Positions 4,520 to 5,657 of a stretch of 5,657 nucleotides of DNA are shown here, one piece after another (the stretch's first letter is position 1; each line of letters starts with the position of its first letter). A program made the position numbers and the translations under genes. This DNA is from Ignavibacteria bacterium. Lineage in GTDB: Bacteria; Bacteroidota; Ignavibacteria; Ignavibacteriales; Ignavibacteriaceae. The stretch is taken from contig JAUSIA010000087.1 in NCBI GenBank assembly GCA_030648225.1, forward strand, positions 1-5,657, written 5' to 3'. The notes beneath the pieces were generated by a model. That model was given only the letters and a program-made list of their open reading frames with translations, searched no databases and had not been told where the DNA came from.

Positions 4520-5224
4520 TTGTTAAGAAAATCTACTGATAATCATAATTCAACTAAAGAGCAGATAGTTAAGAATATTTCTTTAGACGGCAATACATAT
4601 CTTTTAGTTGAATATCCTGATTTCATTGAAGATGATAAAAAGAAGATCAGAGTAAAAGGTCTGGGTGAAAAATTTGCTTCAGTTAACTCATTCTTTCTTG
4701 ATTATCTTAAGGAATATCACATTCCGGTTGCATTTGTTAAGAATCATTCGAAAACTTCTCTGAAATTTCTGAATTACCAAAAATTTCCTTTTTATATAAG
4801 AATATATAATGCTGCAGATAAACGGACAGCAAGAATTTTTAATAAAAAAGAATTTGAACTTCTTAATCTTCCTTTATTTGAATTGCATTATGGAAATGGA
4901 AAAGATTCTCTTATTACTGAAAGTCATTTAATTTCTTTTGATTTAGCCACATATGAAGAACTGAAATTAATTAACCGGATTTGCTCTAAAGTAAATGCAG
5001 TTTTAAAATCATATTTTGAACGCAGAGGTAAGGTTCTTGCAGGAATGGATTGCTGTTTTGGAAAAGCTGATGATAAAATTTATGTTGTTGAAGATTTTAC
5101 TCCTAAAAGTTTAAAAGTAATTCCGCACGAAATGGACAATAAATTCTTAGATCCTAACAAGATTACAACTCCATCTCAGCTTCGTAAATATACCGACCAT
5201 TTATTCAAACTCACGAGTTCCTGA
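4520..5224 (+). CDS. SAICAR synthetase (PurC)-like protein with altered active site
   Basis: This 234-residue protein aligns by eye with PurC over most of its length: GLGEKFASVNSFFLDYL (47-63) matches the segment before the GIP motif, HIPVAF is at 67-72, LPLFELHY at 117-124, and DSLITESH (129-136) matches DPMVNE. SYFERRGKVLAG (164-175) and EDFTPKSLK (191-199) follow, in place of DEFSPDGSR. PurC makes SAICAR from CAIR, aspartate and ATP in purine synthesis. Several expected signatures are changed: no GKAKxVY near the N-terminus, VVRNxAAGS replaced by YIRIYNAADKRT, the KLEFG block replaced by DCCFG, and the SPDGSR arginine replaced by lysine. It is more likely a divergent paralogue than the purine enzyme. 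The start is TTG at 4520: an in-frame stop lies at 4496-4498, there is no in-frame ATG until far inside, and no Shine-Dalgarno is seen. psd follows after 3 nt. Confidence 0.7.
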   Translation: MLRKSTDNHNSTKEQIVKNISLDGNTYLLVEYPDFIEDDKKKIRVKGLGEKFASVNSFFLDYLKEYHIPVAFVKNHSKTSLKFLNYQKFPFYIRIYNAADKRTARIFNKKEFELLNLPLFELHYGNGKDSLITESHLISFDLATYEELKLINRICSKVNAVLKSYFERRGKVLAGMDCCFGKADDKIYVVEDFTPKSLKVIPHEMDNKFLDPNKITTPSQLRKYTDHLFKLTSS

Positions 5225-5227
5225 AAA

Positions 5228-5657
5228 ATGTTTACCCGCTACGGATATTCTACCATAGGGATTGCAGCTATTATATTTTTTATCTGCATCTCCTTAAGCT
5301 TTTTTACTAATAATAATATTTTAAAAATAATCTTAATCGTTTTGCCTGCTCTTTTACTGGTTTTTACTTTAAATTTTTTCAGAGATCCAAACAGAACTAC
5401 TCCATCAAAAGATAATGTTGTAGTTTCCCCCGCTGATGGAAAAGTTTTATTTGTAAAAGAAGTGTTTGATAATAAATTTATAAATGGAAGAGCAAAACAG
5501 GTTTCGATTTTTATGTCACCTCTAAATGTTCATGTTAACAGAATTCCAATCGGTGGAAAGATAGAATATTTGAAATACCACGAGGGAGAATTTATTTCTG
5601 CCTTTGAAGATAAAGCTTCAGAAAAAAATGAACGCGCAGAGTTTGGAATTCAAAGTA
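5228..5657 (+). CDS. psd: Phosphatidylserine decarboxylase proenzyme, N-terminal part (cut by window end)
   Basis: The first 143 residues are visible and the frame is open to the window end. Two hydrophobic segments (about 8-26 and 32-50) anchor the protein in the membrane. FFRDPNR (50-56), SPADGKV (67-73), IFMSPLNVHVNRIP (94-107) and FISAFEDKASEKNER (122-136) follow. These match the short phosphatidylserine decarboxylase class of roughly 210-220 residues. D70 and H102 are the likely catalytic acid and histidine; the self-cleaving serine motif that forms the pyruvoyl group would lie beyond the window. The enzyme converts phosphatidylserine to phosphatidylethanolamine in the inner membrane. 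The ATG lies 3 nt after the purC-like stop, so the two genes form an operon; no ribosome binding site is evident, suggesting coupling. A pssA gene downstream would be typical but is not visible. Confidence 0.93.
   Translation, partial: MFTRYGYSTIGIAAIIFFICISLSFFTNNNILKIILIVLPALLLVFTLNFFRDPNRTTPSKDNVVVSPADGKVLFVKEVFDNKFINGRAKQVSIFMSPLNVHVNRIPIGGKIEYLKYHEGEFISAFEDKASEKNERAEFGIQS

Noticed and set aside
4520..5224. Calling the gene authentic purC
   Set aside because: Several active-site blocks of SAICAR synthetase are altered and the neighbour is psd rather than purine genes, so the gene symbol was withheld.
1..5657. CRISPR arrays, tRNA or rRNA genes, riboswitches
   Set aside because: No regularly spaced long repeats, no cloverleaf with CCA or TPsiC-like arm, and no recognisable rRNA or riboswitch core was seen on either strand.

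Overview
The window is AT-rich (roughly one third G+C by eye). It looks like chromosomal DNA from the Bacteroidota/Chlorobi side of the tree, most likely an Ignavibacteria-type organism. Three things suggest this: a solitary ftsX without ftsE beside it, a pair of small lipoproteins of a type I associate from memory with that group, and few strong ribosome binding sites with frequent TTG starts. The placement is inference; no rRNA or other decisive marker is present.

Layout: seven genes run leftward on the minus strand and two run rightward from 4520. The leftward block, in transcription order, is ebfC/ybaB (4402-4076), recR (4074-3478), two lipoprotein genes (3363-2785 and 2788-2153), ftsX (2135-1275), a small ORF or gene remnant (1207-980) and a secreted trypsin-like peptidase (950-72). 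ebfC and recR form the classic nucleoid/recombination-repair pair, coupled with a 1-nt gap; dnaX, their usual partner, is not adjacent. The lipoproteins overlap each other by 4 nt and end 17 nt before ftsX, so they are probably co-transcribed with it, and a possible terminator follows ftsX. The rightward pair is a SAICAR-synthetase-like (PurC-like) protein with most active-site signatures altered and, 3 nt later, the start of a phosphatidylserine decarboxylase gene (psd) cut by the window end.

The most unusual region is the left end. The peptidase gene is tightly bracketed by a perfect 13-bp inverted repeat (59-71 and 965-977). One copy abuts its stop codon and continues into a GC-rich hairpin (21-51); the other lies 14 nt before its start. 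This is the arrangement expected of a single-ORF integron gene cassette with its attC site at the 3' end. The attC is incomplete here because the window begins inside it, and no integrase gene is visible.

Other points of interest are the degenerate PurC paralogue beside psd and the simple-sequence DNA (a 7-bp repeat next to a 4-bp repeat) forming an abnormally long 5' end on the second lipoprotein gene. Four of the nine genes, counting the small ORF apart, use TTG as the only or best start.
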